64,000 bases of DNA from Eubacteriales bacterium SKADARSKE-1 (GCA_030920305.1 JARLUB010000001.1:310001-374000); one strand, 5' to 3'. Shown: positions 38,989 through 49,093, counted from the first letter of the stretch. Program-made: numbers and translations. Notes: a model not told the origin generated them from the letters alone.

Positions 38989-40053
38989 TTGAAAAAGCTG
39001 TTATCAATTTTTTTAATTATATTAATAACAAGTTCACTGTCAGCATGTTCTTGGAATGACCCACAAGCCACTTCCGATGACGGAGTTTTTAAGGTTACAA
39101 TGGTTCCGGATTTAGGAGGAATAAATGATCAATCGTTTAATCAATCGGCTTGGGAAGGACTTCAAAAATTTAAGTCTGAGCAACAAAATGTTGAAGTGAG
39201 CTATATGGAGTCTAAACAATCCTCCGACTTTGCATTAAATCTTGACAGGCTTTCTGATGGGAATTATGACTTGATTTGGGGAATTGGATTTTCAATGTCA
39301 GATGCAGTTTATGATACAGCTAAGATCAACCTTGATAAGAATTACGCTATTGTTGACTATTCCTATGGTAACGAAACCCCAAATAATGTAACAGGTGTTA
39401 TGTTTAGGTCTCAAGAATCTGCATTTATGGTAGGATATGTTGCAGCCAAAACAACAAAAACCAATAAAATAGGTTTTGTTGGCGGAATGAAAAACTCTAT
39501 TATATATCAGTTTGAATATGGCTTTAAAGCCGGGGTGCTTTATGCTGCTAAAGAAATGGGAAAAGGTATTGAAGTAGTTAGCCAGTATGCTGAAAGCTTT
39601 ACTGATGCAGCTAAGGGAAAAGCAATAGCATCTAAGATGTATTCTGATGATTGTGATGTAGTATTTCACGCGGCTGGTGGAGTAGGTTATGGAGTAATTG
39701 AAGCTGCTAAAGATAAAAACAAGTTTGCCATAGGTGTTGATAGAGACCAATCTTCAATTGCACCGGATAATGTTTTAACTTCAGCTCTTAAAAATGTTGG
39801 ACAAGCGGTGGATTTGGTCTCTAAACGAATTATGAACGGTGAAAGTTTGGGAGGGACAACACAGACTTTTGGTTTAAAAGAAGGTTGTGTAGGAATTCCC
39901 GTTAAAAATAAAAATATGGATCCTCAGATATATAATGAGACTATAAGACTTAGTCAGAGCATTGTCGATGGCAATATAAAAATTAATAATAAAGAGATTA
40001 CGATTCCATATGATTATCCATCATATTTAGAATATATTAGCACTTTTAGCTAG
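38989..40053 (+). CDS. BMP-family nucleoside-binding lipoprotein
   Basis: A 354-aa substrate-binding lipoprotein of the BMP/TmpC family, which captures nucleosides for an ABC importer. The signal sequence ends in lipobox LSAC (Cys near 20). Family features include the GGINDQSFNQSAWEG ligand loop, the GFVGG-----I--FE-GF-AG block (IGFVGGMKNSIIYQFEYGFK), the AESFTDAAKGKAIA stretch, HAAGGVGYGVIEAA and AIGVDRDQS. It begins at TTG 38989 behind TAGGAGTGA. Three transporter genes follow. Confidence 0.94.
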   Translation: MKKLLSIFLIILITSSLSACSWNDPQATSDDGVFKVTMVPDLGGINDQSFNQSAWEGLQKFKSEQQNVEVSYMESKQSSDFALNLDRLSDGNYDLIWGIGFSMSDAVYDTAKINLDKNYAIVDYSYGNETPNNVTGVMFRSQESAFMVGYVAAKTTKTNKIGFVGGMKNSIIYQFEYGFKAGVLYAAKEMGKGIEVVSQYAESFTDAAKGKAIASKMYSDDCDVVFHAAGGVGYGVIEAAKDKNKFAIGVDRDQSSIAPDNVLTSALKNVGQAVDLVSKRIMNGESLGGTTQTFGLKEGCVGIPVKNKNMDPQIYNETIRLSQSIVDGNIKINNKEITIPYDYPSYLEYISTFS

Positions 40054-40075
40054 ACTAAAAAGGAGGAGACCTTTA

Positions 40076-41632
40076 GTGGATATCAGCTCAAATTATGCTG
40101 TTCAAATGAGAAATATTACAAAGGCATTTGGCAATTGCATGGCACTCAATAGTGTTAGCATTGATGTGAAAAAAGGTACAATACATGCAATGCTTGGCGA
40201 AAATGGTGCCGGAAAAACAACTTTGATGAATATCCTTTATGGTTTATATCATGCAGATTCTGGTGATATATATATCAAAGGCGAAAAAGTTAATATGAAA
40301 AACCCTATGGTAGCTATACAAAATGGAATTGGTATGGTACATCAACATTTTAAGTTGGTAGAAAATTTTACAGTAGCTCAAAATATTATGTTGGGTAGCG
40401 AAGTAACAAATAAATTTGGAATTTTAAATATGAGGAAATTCAAAGATGAGCTACAAAAAATAATAAATCTATATGGCTTAAAAGTAGATCCAAATGCAAA
40501 AATAGAAAATATTTCTGTTGGCATGCAGCAAAGAGTTGAAATATTAAAAACTCTTTATAGGGGCGCTGAGCTTTTAATATTAGATGAACCAACAGCAGTT
40601 TTAACACCGCAAGAAATAATTGAATTGATTAGTATCATGCACAAGTTAATAGAAAATGGAAAAACTATAATAATTATTACCCATAAATTAAAAGAAATAA
40701 AAGCCTCATCGGAGTATTGTACTATTATTCGAAGGGGTAAGTATATTGATTCATTAGAAGTTAAAGGTATTGACGAAGAGATGCTAGCAGAAAAAATGGT
40801 TGGAAGAAGTGTCAAGTTAATAGCTGATAAAACTCCTGCCAAAAAAGGCAAAGTTATTTTTAATATTGAGAATTTAAATGTTCAAAATCAACAGTCAAAT
40901 TGCTTGTTAGCAATAAAAAATTTATCATTGCAGGTGAGAAAAGGCGAAATTTTAGGTATTGCTGGTGTCGATGGGAATGGACAAAAAGAGTTAGTTGAAG
41001 CAATAACAGGCCTTTTAAGAGCCCAAAGTGGCACAATAAAAATAAATGGAAAAGAAATTCAAAATACTAAACCTAAAAATGTTATTAAAAATAAAATTTC
41101 TACAATTCATGAGGATAGACAAAAGAGAGGTTTAGTTTTAAATTTATCTGTAGCAGAAAATGCAATTTTAGAAAAGTATAACGAACGGCCATTTTCAAGT
41201 CACGGTATTTTACATTATAGTGAAATAAATAAATTTACAAGTGACTTAATTAAAGAGTATGATGTTAGGCCCAAAAACTGTAAAGGGGTACCAATTAGAG
41301 AACTGTCTGGAGGAAACCAGCAAAAAATAATTATTGGCCGAGAAATTGCAAATGAACCAGACTTATTAATAGCAGTGCAGCCAACCAGAGGTCTTGACGT
41401 CGGAGCTATTGAATATGTGCATAAAACGTTAATAGAGGAAAGAGACAAAGGAAAGGCGATTCTTTTAATTTCACTCGAACTAGATGAAATAATGAGCTTA
41501 TCTGACACTATAGCGGTCATATATAATGGAGAAATACAAGGTGTTTATGACCAAAATGAGGTTGATGAAAATACTATAGGATTATTAATGGCGGGAGGTA
41601 GTAAAGTTGGAAAAAGCAGCAAAAATTCTTAA
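40076..41632 (+). CDS. Nucleoside ABC transporter ATP-binding protein (two ABC domains)
   Basis: A 518-aa tandem ATPase of the RbsA/YufO (NupA) kind. Domain 1 has Walker A GENGAGKTT, the VGMQQRVEILK signature and LLILDEPTAVL. Domain 2 has the degenerate Walker A GVDGNGQKELVE, signature LSGGNQQK and AVQPTRGLDVGAIEYV, as usual for this family. It energises uptake with the two permeases that follow. It starts at GTG 40076 behind AAGGAGGAG and overlaps the next gene by 26 nt. Confidence 0.94.
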   Translation: MDISSNYAVQMRNITKAFGNCMALNSVSIDVKKGTIHAMLGENGAGKTTLMNILYGLYHADSGDIYIKGEKVNMKNPMVAIQNGIGMVHQHFKLVENFTVAQNIMLGSEVTNKFGILNMRKFKDELQKIINLYGLKVDPNAKIENISVGMQQRVEILKTLYRGAELLILDEPTAVLTPQEIIELISIMHKLIENGKTIIIITHKLKEIKASSEYCTIIRRGKYIDSLEVKGIDEEMLAEKMVGRSVKLIADKTPAKKGKVIFNIENLNVQNQQSNCLLAIKNLSLQVRKGEILGIAGVDGNGQKELVEAITGLLRAQSGTIKINGKEIQNTKPKNVIKNKISTIHEDRQKRGLVLNLSVAENAILEKYNERPFSSHGILHYSEINKFTSDLIKEYDVRPKNCKGVPIRELSGGNQQKIIIGREIANEPDLLIAVQPTRGLDVGAIEYVHKTLIEERDKGKAILLISLELDEIMSLSDTIAVIYNGEIQGVYDQNEVDENTIGLLMAGGSKVGKSSKNS

Positions 41633-42731
41633 AAAGCCTATTACCTCAACATTAATAGCGGTCGTTTGTGGGTTTTTAATTGCTGGAGTGATTATAGCTT
41701 TGATGGGGTACAGCCCAATGGAAGCACTAGGACTTCTTATAAAGGGCGTTTTTTCAAGGCCTAAATACATATTTAAAGTTATAGAAAAAAGTACACCTCT
41801 TATTTTAACAGGGGTAAGCGTAGCCTTTGCTTTTAGGACAGGCTTATTTAATATAGGCGCAGAGGGACAATATATTGTTGGATCGGTTGCAGCCACAGTT
41901 GTTGGAATAAAATTAAGTTTTCCTCCAATTATTCAAATACCGGTTGTTATTTTTGCGGGTATTTTAGCAGGTGCTATTTTTGGGGTTATAGTAGGGTTTT
42001 TAAAAGCAAGGTTTGGTATACATGAAGTTATAACAGGTATTATGTTAAACTGGGTGGCTTTATATTTATGTAACTTTGTTGTAAATTCTCACGAATTTAA
42101 TAAACCAAGTAACTCAAAGACATATTCGATCAATCAGTCTGGATATACGACTATTTTATATAATTGGAAGAGCTCAAAAGCTGGAATAGAGTTTTTGCGG
42201 AATAATAAGTGGCTATCGGACATTCTTCTTAAAACAGATGTTAATGTAGGCTTTTTAGTGGCAATTTTGGTAGCCGTTTTAGTTTGGTTTATGTTAAATA
42301 AAACAACAATAGGATTTGGTGTAAGAGCAGTTGGACTGAACCCGTTTGCAGCGGAGTTTGCCGGTATAGGAGTGAAACGGCATATTACAACCACCATGGC
42401 AATATCAGGTTCAATTTGTGGGCTAGCTGCAGCACTTACTATAACTGGTACTTCACCACATGGGCTGTATCTTTTAACTATGTTTGAAAATGTTGGATTT
42501 AATGGTCTTTTTGTGGCTTTGATTGCGGGAAGCTCACCTATATCTTGTATTTTTTCTGGCTTATTTTTTGGTGGGTTAATTTATGGTGGAAACTCTATAC
42601 AATCAGGTTTAGGAGTGCCGTCTGAGATAATTAATATTACAATTGGAACGATTTTATTTTTTGTAGCATTGACTAAGGTTGTTCCGGAAATTGCAAACAG
42701 ACTGGCAAAGAGGAGGGAAAATAATGCTTAA
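41607..42731 (+). CDS. Nucleoside ABC transporter permease 1 (YufP/NupB-like)
   Basis: A 374-aa multi-pass permease of the BPD_transp_2 family. It has the FAFRTGLFNIGAEGQYIVG segment, FHEVITG-like GIHEVITGIMLNWVALYL and RAVGLNPFAAEFAGIGVKR coupling loop typical of nucleoside permeases. An extracytoplasmic insert (about residues 155-205) is also seen in YufP. It starts at TTG 41607 behind GGGAGG inside the end of the ATPase gene and overlaps the next gene by 8 nt, so translation is coupled. Confidence 0.93.
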   Translation: MEKAAKILKKPITSTLIAVVCGFLIAGVIIALMGYSPMEALGLLIKGVFSRPKYIFKVIEKSTPLILTGVSVAFAFRTGLFNIGAEGQYIVGSVAATVVGIKLSFPPIIQIPVVIFAGILAGAIFGVIVGFLKARFGIHEVITGIMLNWVALYLCNFVVNSHEFNKPSNSKTYSINQSGYTTILYNWKSSKAGIEFLRNNKWLSDILLKTDVNVGFLVAILVAVLVWFMLNKTTIGFGVRAVGLNPFAAEFAGIGVKRHITTTMAISGSICGLAAALTITGTSPHGLYLLTMFENVGFNGLFVALIAGSSPISCIFSGLFFGGLIYGGNSIQSGLGVPSEIINITIGTILFFVALTKVVPEIANRLAKRRENNA

Positions 42732-43608
42732 CGATATTTTACCAATTCTTGGCACAATGCTTATGTATTCAGCTCCACTAATTTTTGGTGCATTAGGTGG
42801 GGTGGTTTCAGAACGTTCAGGGGTAATTAATATCGGAATTGAAGGTATGATGACTTTCGGGGCGTTTATGGGAGCAGCGGTTGGTTATTATTCGGGAAAT
42901 CCTTGGATTGGTTTTTTGGCAGGAGGAGTTGCGGGAGCACTGCTTTCTGCGTTGCACGCTATAGCGTCAATTTCATTTAACGCTGACCAAACTATTTCAG
43001 GCATTGCATTGAACTTAATAGGTCCAGGGTTATCTTTGTTTTTATGTAGAGTAATGTTTTCAGATCAAACCGTTACGTATCCTGTTCAAAATAAATTACC
43101 TAAAGTTTTTGGAAGCATAGATATCACAGTGGTCATTGCACTAGTGTTAACAGCTTTTATTTGGTTTATACTTTATAAAACTAAGTGGGGACTTAGAATA
43201 AGGGCTGTTGGAGAGCATCCGGCGGCGGCTGACACTTTAGGTGTTAATGTATATGCAATTAGGTATGTTAGTGTGATTTTGTCGGGCCTTTTATCGGGAT
43301 TTGGCGGTGCTGCTATGACTTTAGCAGTTGTTTCTCAATTTTCACCTGCTGCAATATCTGGTCAAGGCTTTATGGCGCTAGCAGCTGTGATTTTTGGCAA
43401 ATGGACACCATTTGGCGCATATGGAGCATGCTTATTGTTTGCTTTTGCTCAGGCATTAACTGTAAATTTAGGTGGAGTAAATTTTGTTCCATCAGAAATT
43501 TTAAATATGTTACCGTATGTTTTAACAATTGTAATATTAGTACTTTTTGTTGGCAAATCAGTTGCTCCAAAAGCAGATGGAGTTCCATACGAAAAAGGTA
43601 TGAGATAG
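42724..43608 (+). CDS. Nucleoside ABC transporter permease 2 (YufQ/NupC-like)
   Basis: A 294-aa permease that pairs with the previous one. Family features are the [18 protein letters not shown] block near residue 26, [13 protein letters not shown], and [17 protein letters not shown] (the cytoplasmic coupling loop), with about eight membrane segments. The true start is ATG 42724 with AGAGGAGGG upstream; the frame is open for 15 codons before that. The operon continues with deoC. Confidence 0.94.
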   Translation: MLNDILPILGTMLMYSAPLIFGALGGVVSERSGVINIGIEGMMTFGAFMGAAVGYYSGNPWIGFLAGGVAGALLSALHAIASISFNADQTISGIALNLIGPGLSLFLCRVMFSDQTVTYPVQNKLPKVFGSIDITVVIALVLTAFIWFILYKTKWGLRIRAVGEHPAAADTLGVNVYAIRYVSVILSGLLSGFGGAAMTLAVVSQFSPAAISGQGFMALAAVIFGKWTPFGAYGACLLFAFAQALTVNLGGVNFVPSEILNMLPYVLTIVILVLFVGKSVAPKADGVPYEKGMR

Positions 43609-43687
43609 AGAATTAAAATTTATGAAAGTAAATTGTAAAACAAGGCTAAAATTTGATATTTACAATTTTTTTGAAAGGGCTATTAAT

Positions 43688-44338
43688 ATGGATATTAAAG
43701 AAATATTAAAAAAAGTTGATCATACGTTACTCTCTCAAACAGCGACATTTAATGAAATAAAAACAATCTGTGACGATGCTATAAAATATGGTGTGGCTTC
43801 AGTCTGCATTGCGCCTTCTTTTGTGAAGAGAGCGAAAGAATATACTAAAGGCGCTATTTCAATTTGTACAGTAATAGGATTTCCAAATGGGTATAGCACA
43901 ACAGCAACTAAAGTTTTTGAAGCAGAAGACGCTATAAAAAATGGTGCAGATGAAATTGATATGGTTATAAATTTAGGTTATGTAAAAGAAGGACTTTATA
44001 AAGAACAGTTAGATGAAATTAAAAAGGTAAAAGAAGCTTGTGGTAACAAAGTTTTAAAGGTTATAATAGAGACTTGTCTTTTAACAGATGAAGAAAAAAT
44101 AAAAATGTGCGAAGTTGTAACTGAATCCGGTGCTGATTTTATAAAGACCTCAACTGGATTTTCAACATCTGGCGCAACGTTTGATGATATAGCACTTTTT
44201 GCAAAATATGTTGGTAAAAATGTAAAGATAAAAGCGGCAGGTGGAATTTCTTCAATTAATGATGCTGAAAAATTTATTTCTTTAGGTGCATCGCGGCTTG
44301 GAACTAGCAGAATTGTAAAAATTGTTAAGGAAAAATAG
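43688..44338 (+). CDS. deoC: Deoxyribose-phosphate aldolase
   Basis: A 216-aa class I TIM-barrel aldolase splitting 2-deoxyribose 5-phosphate into acetaldehyde and glyceraldehyde 3-phosphate. It starts [17 protein letters not shown], has [14 protein letters not shown], the EIDMVINLG segment, the Schiff-base Lys in [20 protein letters not shown] and KAAGGISS. The ATG at 43688 follows GAAAGGGC; the frame is open upstream, but without a ribosome site. It completes the route from deoxynucleosides to glycolysis. A pair of GC-rich hairpins follows. Confidence 0.95.
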   Translation: MDIKEILKKVDHTLLSQTATFNEIKTICDDAIKYGVASVCIAPSFVKRAKEYTKGAISICTVIGFPNGYSTTATKVFEAEDAIKNGADEIDMVINLGYVKEGLYKEQLDEIKKVKEACGNKVLKVIIETCLLTDEEKIKMCEVVTESGADFIKTSTGFSTSGATFDDIALFAKYVGKNVKIKAAGGISSINDAEKFISLGASRLGTSRIVKIVKEK

Positions 44339-44423
44339 TATGGCCACTTCCGCCGAGCTGTACTCGACTTTCGCGGCCATTTTGCCCATTTAGCCGCACT
44401 ATACCGCACGGCTAAATGGGCAA
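44339..44423 (+). other. Two adjacent GC-rich hairpins between deoC and cdd, without T-tract
   Basis: The first hairpin uses ATGGCC / GGCCAT as outer arms (44339-44380) with an inner GC-rich part. The second is a perfect 15-bp stem, TTGCCCATTTAGCCG (44382-44396) with CGGCTAAATGGGCAA (44409-44423). No T-run follows, so it is not an ordinary terminator. It may protect the upstream mRNA, lower expression of cdd-pdp, or be a REP-like repeat. GC content is far above its surroundings. Confidence 0.65.
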
Positions 44424-44470
44424 TTTAAAGATAACGTAATTTAGTATATGAAAAATGAAAGGGATTTATA

Positions 44471-44899
44471 ATGAACTTAGAAAAGCCCATGGCACAAAAA
44501 CTTATTGATATGGCAATAAAAGCTAGAGATATGGCATATGCTCCTTATTCTGGATTTAAAGTAGGTGCAGCGCTTCTTTCTAAAAGTGACAAAATATATA
44601 TGGGCTGTAATATAGAATCAGCATCATACACACCGAGCAATTGCGCAGAGCGAACAGCTTTTTTTAAGGCTGTTAGTGAAGGTGATAAGGACTTTTTAGC
44701 AATTGCAGTAGTGGGAGCACCTGAAGGGGAAAACATAAATCGTCTTTGTCCACCGTGTGGAGTCTGCCGACAGGTTATGATGGAATTTTGTGATCCTGAT
44801 AACTTTGAAATATTACAGCTAGACGAAGACAAAAATGTAAAATCATTTACTTTAAAAGAATTATTGCCTATGGGTTTTGGACCTAAAAGTCTTATATAG
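44471..44899 (+). CDS. cdd: Cytidine deaminase
   Basis: A 142-aa zinc enzyme converting (deoxy)cytidine to (deoxy)uridine. It has AYAPYSGFKVGAALL, the zinc/catalytic NCAERTAFF (Cys and the Glu proton shuttle) and PCGVCRQVMMEF (two zinc Cys). Length is typical of the homotetrameric class. ATG follows GAAAGGGAT. Its product feeds the pyrimidine phosphorylase 13 bp downstream. Confidence 0.95.
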   Translation: MNLEKPMAQKLIDMAIKARDMAYAPYSGFKVGAALLSKSDKIYMGCNIESASYTPSNCAERTAFFKAVSEGDKDFLAIAVVGAPEGENINRLCPPCGVCRQVMMEFCDPDNFEILQLDEDKNVKSFTLKELLPMGFGPKSLI

Positions 44900-44912
44900 G
44901 AGATTTAACTTT

Positions 44913-46256
44913 ATGCGAATGTTTGATATTATTGCAAAAAAAAGAGACGGAAAAGAGCTTTTGGCCGAAGAAATAAAATTCTTTATAGATGGCTATGTAT
45001 CGGGTGAAATTAAAGATTATCAAGTGTCGGCACTACTTATGGCGATTTATTTTAATGGCCTTAGTGAAGCCGAAACTACCGAATTGACTATGTGTATGGC
45101 AAAATCAGGAGATATGATTGACCTTTCAACCATTCCTGGAATAAAAGTTGACAAACACAGCACAGGCGGAGTGGGGGATAAAACGACTTTAATTATTTCG
45201 CCAATGGTAGCAGCCTTGGGCGTTCATGTTGCGAAAATGAGCGGAAGAGGTCTTGGACATACTGGTGGTACGATTGATAAAATGGAGTCTATTCCAAATC
45301 TTAAAACGGCGGTCGATAGAGAAAAATTTTTTAATATCGTTAGAAAAATAGGACTTTGCGTTATAGGTCAGTCCGGTAACATTGTACCGGCTGACAAAAA
45401 GCTATATGCTTTGCGCGATGTTACAGCTACGATTGACAATATGCAGTTGATAGCTGCAAGTATAATGAGTAAAAAAATAGCTGCAGGTTCAGACTGCATT
45501 CTGCTAGATGTAAAAGCAGGCAGTGGGGCCTTTATGAAAACCCTGGATGGTTCTATTGAACTTGCGAAGACTATGGTTAAAATCGGAGAAAATGTTGACA
45601 GAAAAACAGTAGCTTTAATAACTGATATGGACAGACCGTTAGGTCTTGCTATTGGCAATTCTCTTGAGATTATGGAAGTTTGTAAAACTTTAAAAGGTGA
45701 AGGGCCAGAAGATCTTACTGAGATTTGCATTAGTTTAGCAGCTAATATGTTAAATTTAGCAGGGAAGGGAGAGATCCCTGAATGTGAAATGTTAGCAAGG
45801 TCTACAATTGAAGATGGAAGCGCATTTAACAAACTTAAAGAGATGGTGAATGCTTTAGGCGGAGATACTAGAGTTCTTGATAATAATGATCTTTTTGAAA
45901 AAGCAAAGGTCAAATATGTTGTTAAATCACCAAGCGAAGGTTACATAAATTCTATGGACACTGAAAAGTGTGGAACTAGCGCCGTTATTTTAGGGGCTGG
46001 CCGAGAAACGAAGGAAAGCTCAATTGATTTTAGCGCAGGAATTGTGTTAAATAAAAAAGTTAGCGATTATGTTAACCTCGGCGATACTATTGCTACATTT
46101 TACTCTTCTTCATTAGAAAAATGCAAAAGTGCAGAAAGGCTTTTTATGAATGGAATCATTATTTCGCCAGTCATGCCACAAGAAGAGCCTTTAATATATG
46201 CGCGGGTTACTAAAGATAAAATAGAAAAATATGAAGTGGCAAATTGCCGTAGATAA
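44913..46256 (+). CDS. pdp: Pyrimidine-nucleoside phosphorylase
   Basis: A 447-aa thymidine/pyrimidine phosphorylase family enzyme. It shows DIIAKKRDGKEL, the phosphate-binding KHSTGGVGDKTTL, MSGRGLGHTGGTIDK, the SDCILLDVKAGSGAFMKT block (substrate Lys/Ser) and the C-terminal biotin-like domain. The start is ATG 44913 behind ATAGGAGAT. It is the last gene of the salvage locus. Slightly longer than the about 433-aa B. subtilis enzyme. Confidence 0.95.
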   Translation: MRMFDIIAKKRDGKELLAEEIKFFIDGYVSGEIKDYQVSALLMAIYFNGLSEAETTELTMCMAKSGDMIDLSTIPGIKVDKHSTGGVGDKTTLIISPMVAALGVHVAKMSGRGLGHTGGTIDKMESIPNLKTAVDREKFFNIVRKIGLCVIGQSGNIVPADKKLYALRDVTATIDNMQLIAASIMSKKIAAGSDCILLDVKAGSGAFMKTLDGSIELAKTMVKIGENVDRKTVALITDMDRPLGLAIGNSLEIMEVCKTLKGEGPEDLTEICISLAANMLNLAGKGEIPECEMLARSTIEDGSAFNKLKEMVNALGGDTRVLDNNDLFEKAKVKYVVKSPSEGYINSMDTEKCGTSAVILGAGRETKESSIDFSAGIVLNKKVSDYVNLGDTIATFYSSSLEKCKSAERLFMNGIIISPVMPQEEPLIYARVTKDKIEKYEVANCRR

Positions 46257-46466
46257 TATGCACACGGTGAACCAGCGATGGCAATGTATGCTTTTAGTTA
46301 TTTATTTAAAACTGCCTTTTAATCCGCAACTTAATTTGGTACACTTCTAGAAGCTAGAGGCTAGAAAAGTACTTTGCCCATAAACTTTAAAAGGCAATAT
46401 CTAAAAAAACCACATGCATTTTTATTTTACTGGTTTGGCTTTAATTTTTTATATAAATAGAAAAAT
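46257..46466. other. Non-coding stretch between pdp and the pnp terminator
   Basis: No plausible gene is seen. There is a copy of the CTTCTAGAAGCTAGAGGCTAGAAAAG repeat family (in pieces, 46347-46370) and a weak inverted pair, TGCCTTTTAA / TTTAAAAGGCA. Confidence 0.5.
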
Positions 46467-46503
46467 ACCAGCAGAACTTTTTATTGTTTAATTTCTGCTG
46501 GTA
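46467..46503. terminator. Terminator shared by pnp and the salvage operon
   Basis: The stem TACCAGCAGAA / TTCTGCTGGTA is followed on the minus strand by TTTTTC, so it chiefly serves rpsO-pnp. On the plus strand the T-run is poor. Confidence 0.8.
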
Positions 46504-46528
46504 CTTTCTAAAGGAAAATGTAATTTTC

Positions 46529-48622
46529 TTATTTCTCAATAAGCAAAGCTTTTCTCGAAAGATTAATTCTGCCTCTATCATCTATTTCAGTAACTTTTAC
46601 GGTTATTTCATCGCCAATATTTACAACATCAGTAACTTTTTCTGTTCGTTTTGTATCAAGCTGAGAAATGTGGCAAAGACCTTCTTTACCAGGAGCTATT
46701 TCAATAAATGCACCGAAATCCATAACCCTTGAGACTTTACCAGTATAAACAGCACCAACTTCAACTTCTTTTACAATTGATTCAATAACGGCTAGCGCTT
46801 TATTGCATTCAGCTGTATCAATCCCTGAAATAAACACATGGCCATCTTCTTCAATATCAACTTTAACATTATAATCAGCACAGATTTTTTGAATTATCTT
46901 ACCGCCACTGCCAATAACGTCTTTTATTTTGTCAACGGGGATGGTTATTGTAAACATTTTTGGAGCGTATTTTGAAAGTTCAGCACGTGGTTCAGCAATT
47001 GCTTTTAATATTATTTCATCCAAAATATAGTTGCGGGCTTTGTGTGTTTTTAAAAGAGCTTCCTTTACCATGTCTAAAGTTAAACCGTCAATTTTAAGAT
47101 CCATTTGAATAGCGGTGATACCTTGTTTTGTTCCACCAACTTTAAAATCCATATCGCCAAAGAAGTCTTCAATCCCTTGAATGTCAACCATGGTTAGCCA
47201 ATCATTGCCTCTAGTGACTAAACCGCAAGAAATGCCAGCAACTGGTGATTTGATGGGGACACCGGTATCCATAAGGGCTAATGTTGATCCACAAATAGCA
47301 CCTTGCGAGGTTGAACCATTTGAAGATAAAACTTCAGAAACTAACCTTATGGTATAAGGAAATTCTTCAGTTGAGGGGATAACAGGAACTAATGCTTTTT
47401 CAGCAAGGGCTCCATGGCCAATTTCACGTCTTCCAGGTCCACGGTTGGGTCTGGTTTCTCCAACAGAATAAGAAGGAAAATTATAGTGGTGAATGTATCT
47501 TTTTGATTCTTGATCATCAAGTCCATCAAGCATTTGCTCATCGCGTATTGGACCAAGGGTTGAAACAGTTAAAACTTGAGTTTGGCCTCTAGTAAACAGA
47601 CCTGAACCATGAACTCTGGGTAAGAGAGCAACTTCTGCTGCAAGCGGGCGAATTTCATCTAGCTGTCTGCCATCAACTCTCTTCTTTTCATCTAAAATCC
47701 ATGACCTAACGATATTTTTTTGTGCTTTATAAATGCATTCATCTATTTTTGAAATTTCGTTAGGATATATTTCGTCAAAATGTTCATGAACCTTCGTGTA
47801 AATTGGTGAGAGCCTTTCTTCTCGGACAGTTTTATCATCAGTATCCAGAGCAAATTTTAAGTCAACTGTGGCAAACTCAATAATTGAGGTTATCATTTCT
47901 TCACTGGGCATATTTGAAAAATATTTGAACTTAGATTCGCCGATTTCTTGTTGAATTTCTTTAATAAACTCAATGACCTTTTGGTTGGCCTCATGACCAA
48001 ATTTAATAGCTTCATACATTGTTTCATCCAAGACTTCATTGGCACCAGCTTCAATCATTGCAATTAGTTTTTCAGTTGAAGCAACAGTAACTGCCATTGT
48101 TGATTTTTCTCGTTGTAAGGCATTTGGGTTTATAATAAATTCGCCATCAACTTGGCCAACACTAACGCCGGAAATAGGACCGTTCCATGGAATATCAGAA
48201 ATGCTAAGAGCAACTGACGTGCCAATCATGGCAGCAATTTCGGGTAAACAGTCAGGATCAACAGACATTACAGTGCAGACGACCGACACATCATTTCGCA
48301 TATCTTTTGGGAAAAGCGGCCTAATTGGTCTATCTATTACTCGAGAAACTAAAATTGCCTTTTCACTGGGCCGGCCTTCTCTTTTTAGGAAAGAACCCGG
48401 AATTTTACCAACAGCATAAAGTTTTTCTTCGTAATCTACAGATAGCGGGAAAAAGTCAATATTATCACGTGGCTTAACAGATGCTGTGACTGCAACGTTT
48501 ACGACAGTTTCGCCATATCTTACAAGGCAAGATCCATTTGCTAGCCCAGCTAATTTACCGGTCTCAATAATTAGTGGATATCCTGCAAGATCCATTTTAA
48601 ACGTCTTATATTTTTCAAACAT
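46529..48622 (-). CDS. pnp: Polynucleotide phosphorylase
   Basis: A 697-aa phosphorolytic 3'-5' exoribonuclease and RNA-degradation enzyme. Two RNase PH domains are present (first: GSCLVRYGETVVNVAV; second: GSGLFTRGQTQVLTVSTLG, with GSTLALMDTGVPIKSPVAGI). Then come KH (IKDVIGSGGKIIQKIC) and S1 (GKVSRVMDFGAFIEIAPGKEG). The start is ATG 48622 behind AAGGAGTA; the frame is open for seven more codons upstream. The rpsO-pnp order is the classic one. Confidence 0.97.
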   Translation of the reverse strand: MFEKYKTFKMDLAGYPLIIETGKLAGLANGSCLVRYGETVVNVAVTASVKPRDNIDFFPLSVDYEEKLYAVGKIPGSFLKREGRPSEKAILVSRVIDRPIRPLFPKDMRNDVSVVCTVMSVDPDCLPEIAAMIGTSVALSISDIPWNGPISGVSVGQVDGEFIINPNALQREKSTMAVTVASTEKLIAMIEAGANEVLDETMYEAIKFGHEANQKVIEFIKEIQQEIGESKFKYFSNMPSEEMITSIIEFATVDLKFALDTDDKTVREERLSPIYTKVHEHFDEIYPNEISKIDECIYKAQKNIVRSWILDEKKRVDGRQLDEIRPLAAEVALLPRVHGSGLFTRGQTQVLTVSTLGPIRDEQMLDGLDDQESKRYIHHYNFPSYSVGETRPNRGPGRREIGHGALAEKALVPVIPSTEEFPYTIRLVSEVLSSNGSTSQGAICGSTLALMDTGVPIKSPVAGISCGLVTRGNDWLTMVDIQGIEDFFGDMDFKVGGTKQGITAIQMDLKIDGLTLDMVKEALLKTHKARNYILDEIILKAIAEPRAELSKYAPKMFTITIPVDKIKDVIGSGGKIIQKICADYNVKVDIEEDGHVFISGIDTAECNKALAVIESIVKEVEVGAVYTGKVSRVMDFGAFIEIAPGKEGLCHISQLDTKRTEKVTDVVNIGDEITVKVTEIDDRGRINLSRKALLIEK

Positions 48623-48697
48623 ATATATACTCCTTAATGGCATTTATTAGCTAATAAAGCAGGCAGCTGAAATGCCGCCTGCTTAGAGGTTAATTTT

Positions 48698-48961
48698 TTA
48701 TTTGCGAATACCTAATTTAGCAATTATTGAACGGTATCTTTCGATATCTTTTTTCATTAGATAATTTAAAAGATTTCTGCGGCTACCAACCATTTTTAAA
48801 AGGCCTCGTCTTGAATGATGATCCTTTTTATGGATTTTCAAGTGCCCTGTTAAATCACTTATTCTCTTTGTTAAAAGTGCGATTTGAACTTCGGGTGAGC
48901 CAGTGTCACCTTCATGACTTGCAAATTGCTGCATAAGGGATGTTTTTTCTTCTTTTAGCAT
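48698..48961 (-). CDS. rpsO: 30S ribosomal protein S15
   Basis: An 87-aa four-helix protein binding the central domain of 16S rRNA. The [34 protein letters not shown] and [13 protein letters not shown] segments are the family signature. The ATG follows AAAGGTGG. It precedes pnp by 75 bp and is preceded by its own promoter and a leader of about 125 nt. Confidence 0.97.
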   Translation of the reverse strand: MLKEEKTSLMQQFASHEGDTGSPEVQIALLTKRISDLTGHLKIHKKDHHSRRGLLKMVGSRRNLLNYLMKKDIERYRSIIAKLGIRK

Positions 48962-49088
48962 TAAATAATACCACCTTTAATTTTTAAGTTATCCAAAAAC
49001 GCGTTGTTTTAGCGTACATTCACAGTAAAAGGAGGGTGATAGACCTATGTATAGGCACAGCCCTTAAACCGAGAATAGGATAATTTAA
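48962..49088 (-). other. rpsO 5' leader, possible S15 autoregulatory RNA
   Basis: On the minus strand the roughly 125-nt leader contains short hairpins (CCTAT-AC-ATAGG near 49052-49063) and GGGCTGTG / CACCCTCC-type segments. S15 commonly represses its own mRNA through such leaders, whose structures differ between phyla. Function is inferred from position. Confidence 0.35.
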
Positions 49089-49093
49089 TTAGC

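Noticed and set aside
44339..44423. Ordinary terminator splitting the salvage operon
   Set aside because: No T-tract follows either hairpin, and no clear new promoter was noticed before cdd.
49052..49078. A six-codon plus-strand mini-ORF (MYRHSP) behind a perfect GGAGGGTG site, as a leader peptide for dpaA
   Set aside because: It lies upstream of the sigma-K promoter and is the antisense of the rpsO leader, so it would not be on the dpaA transcript.
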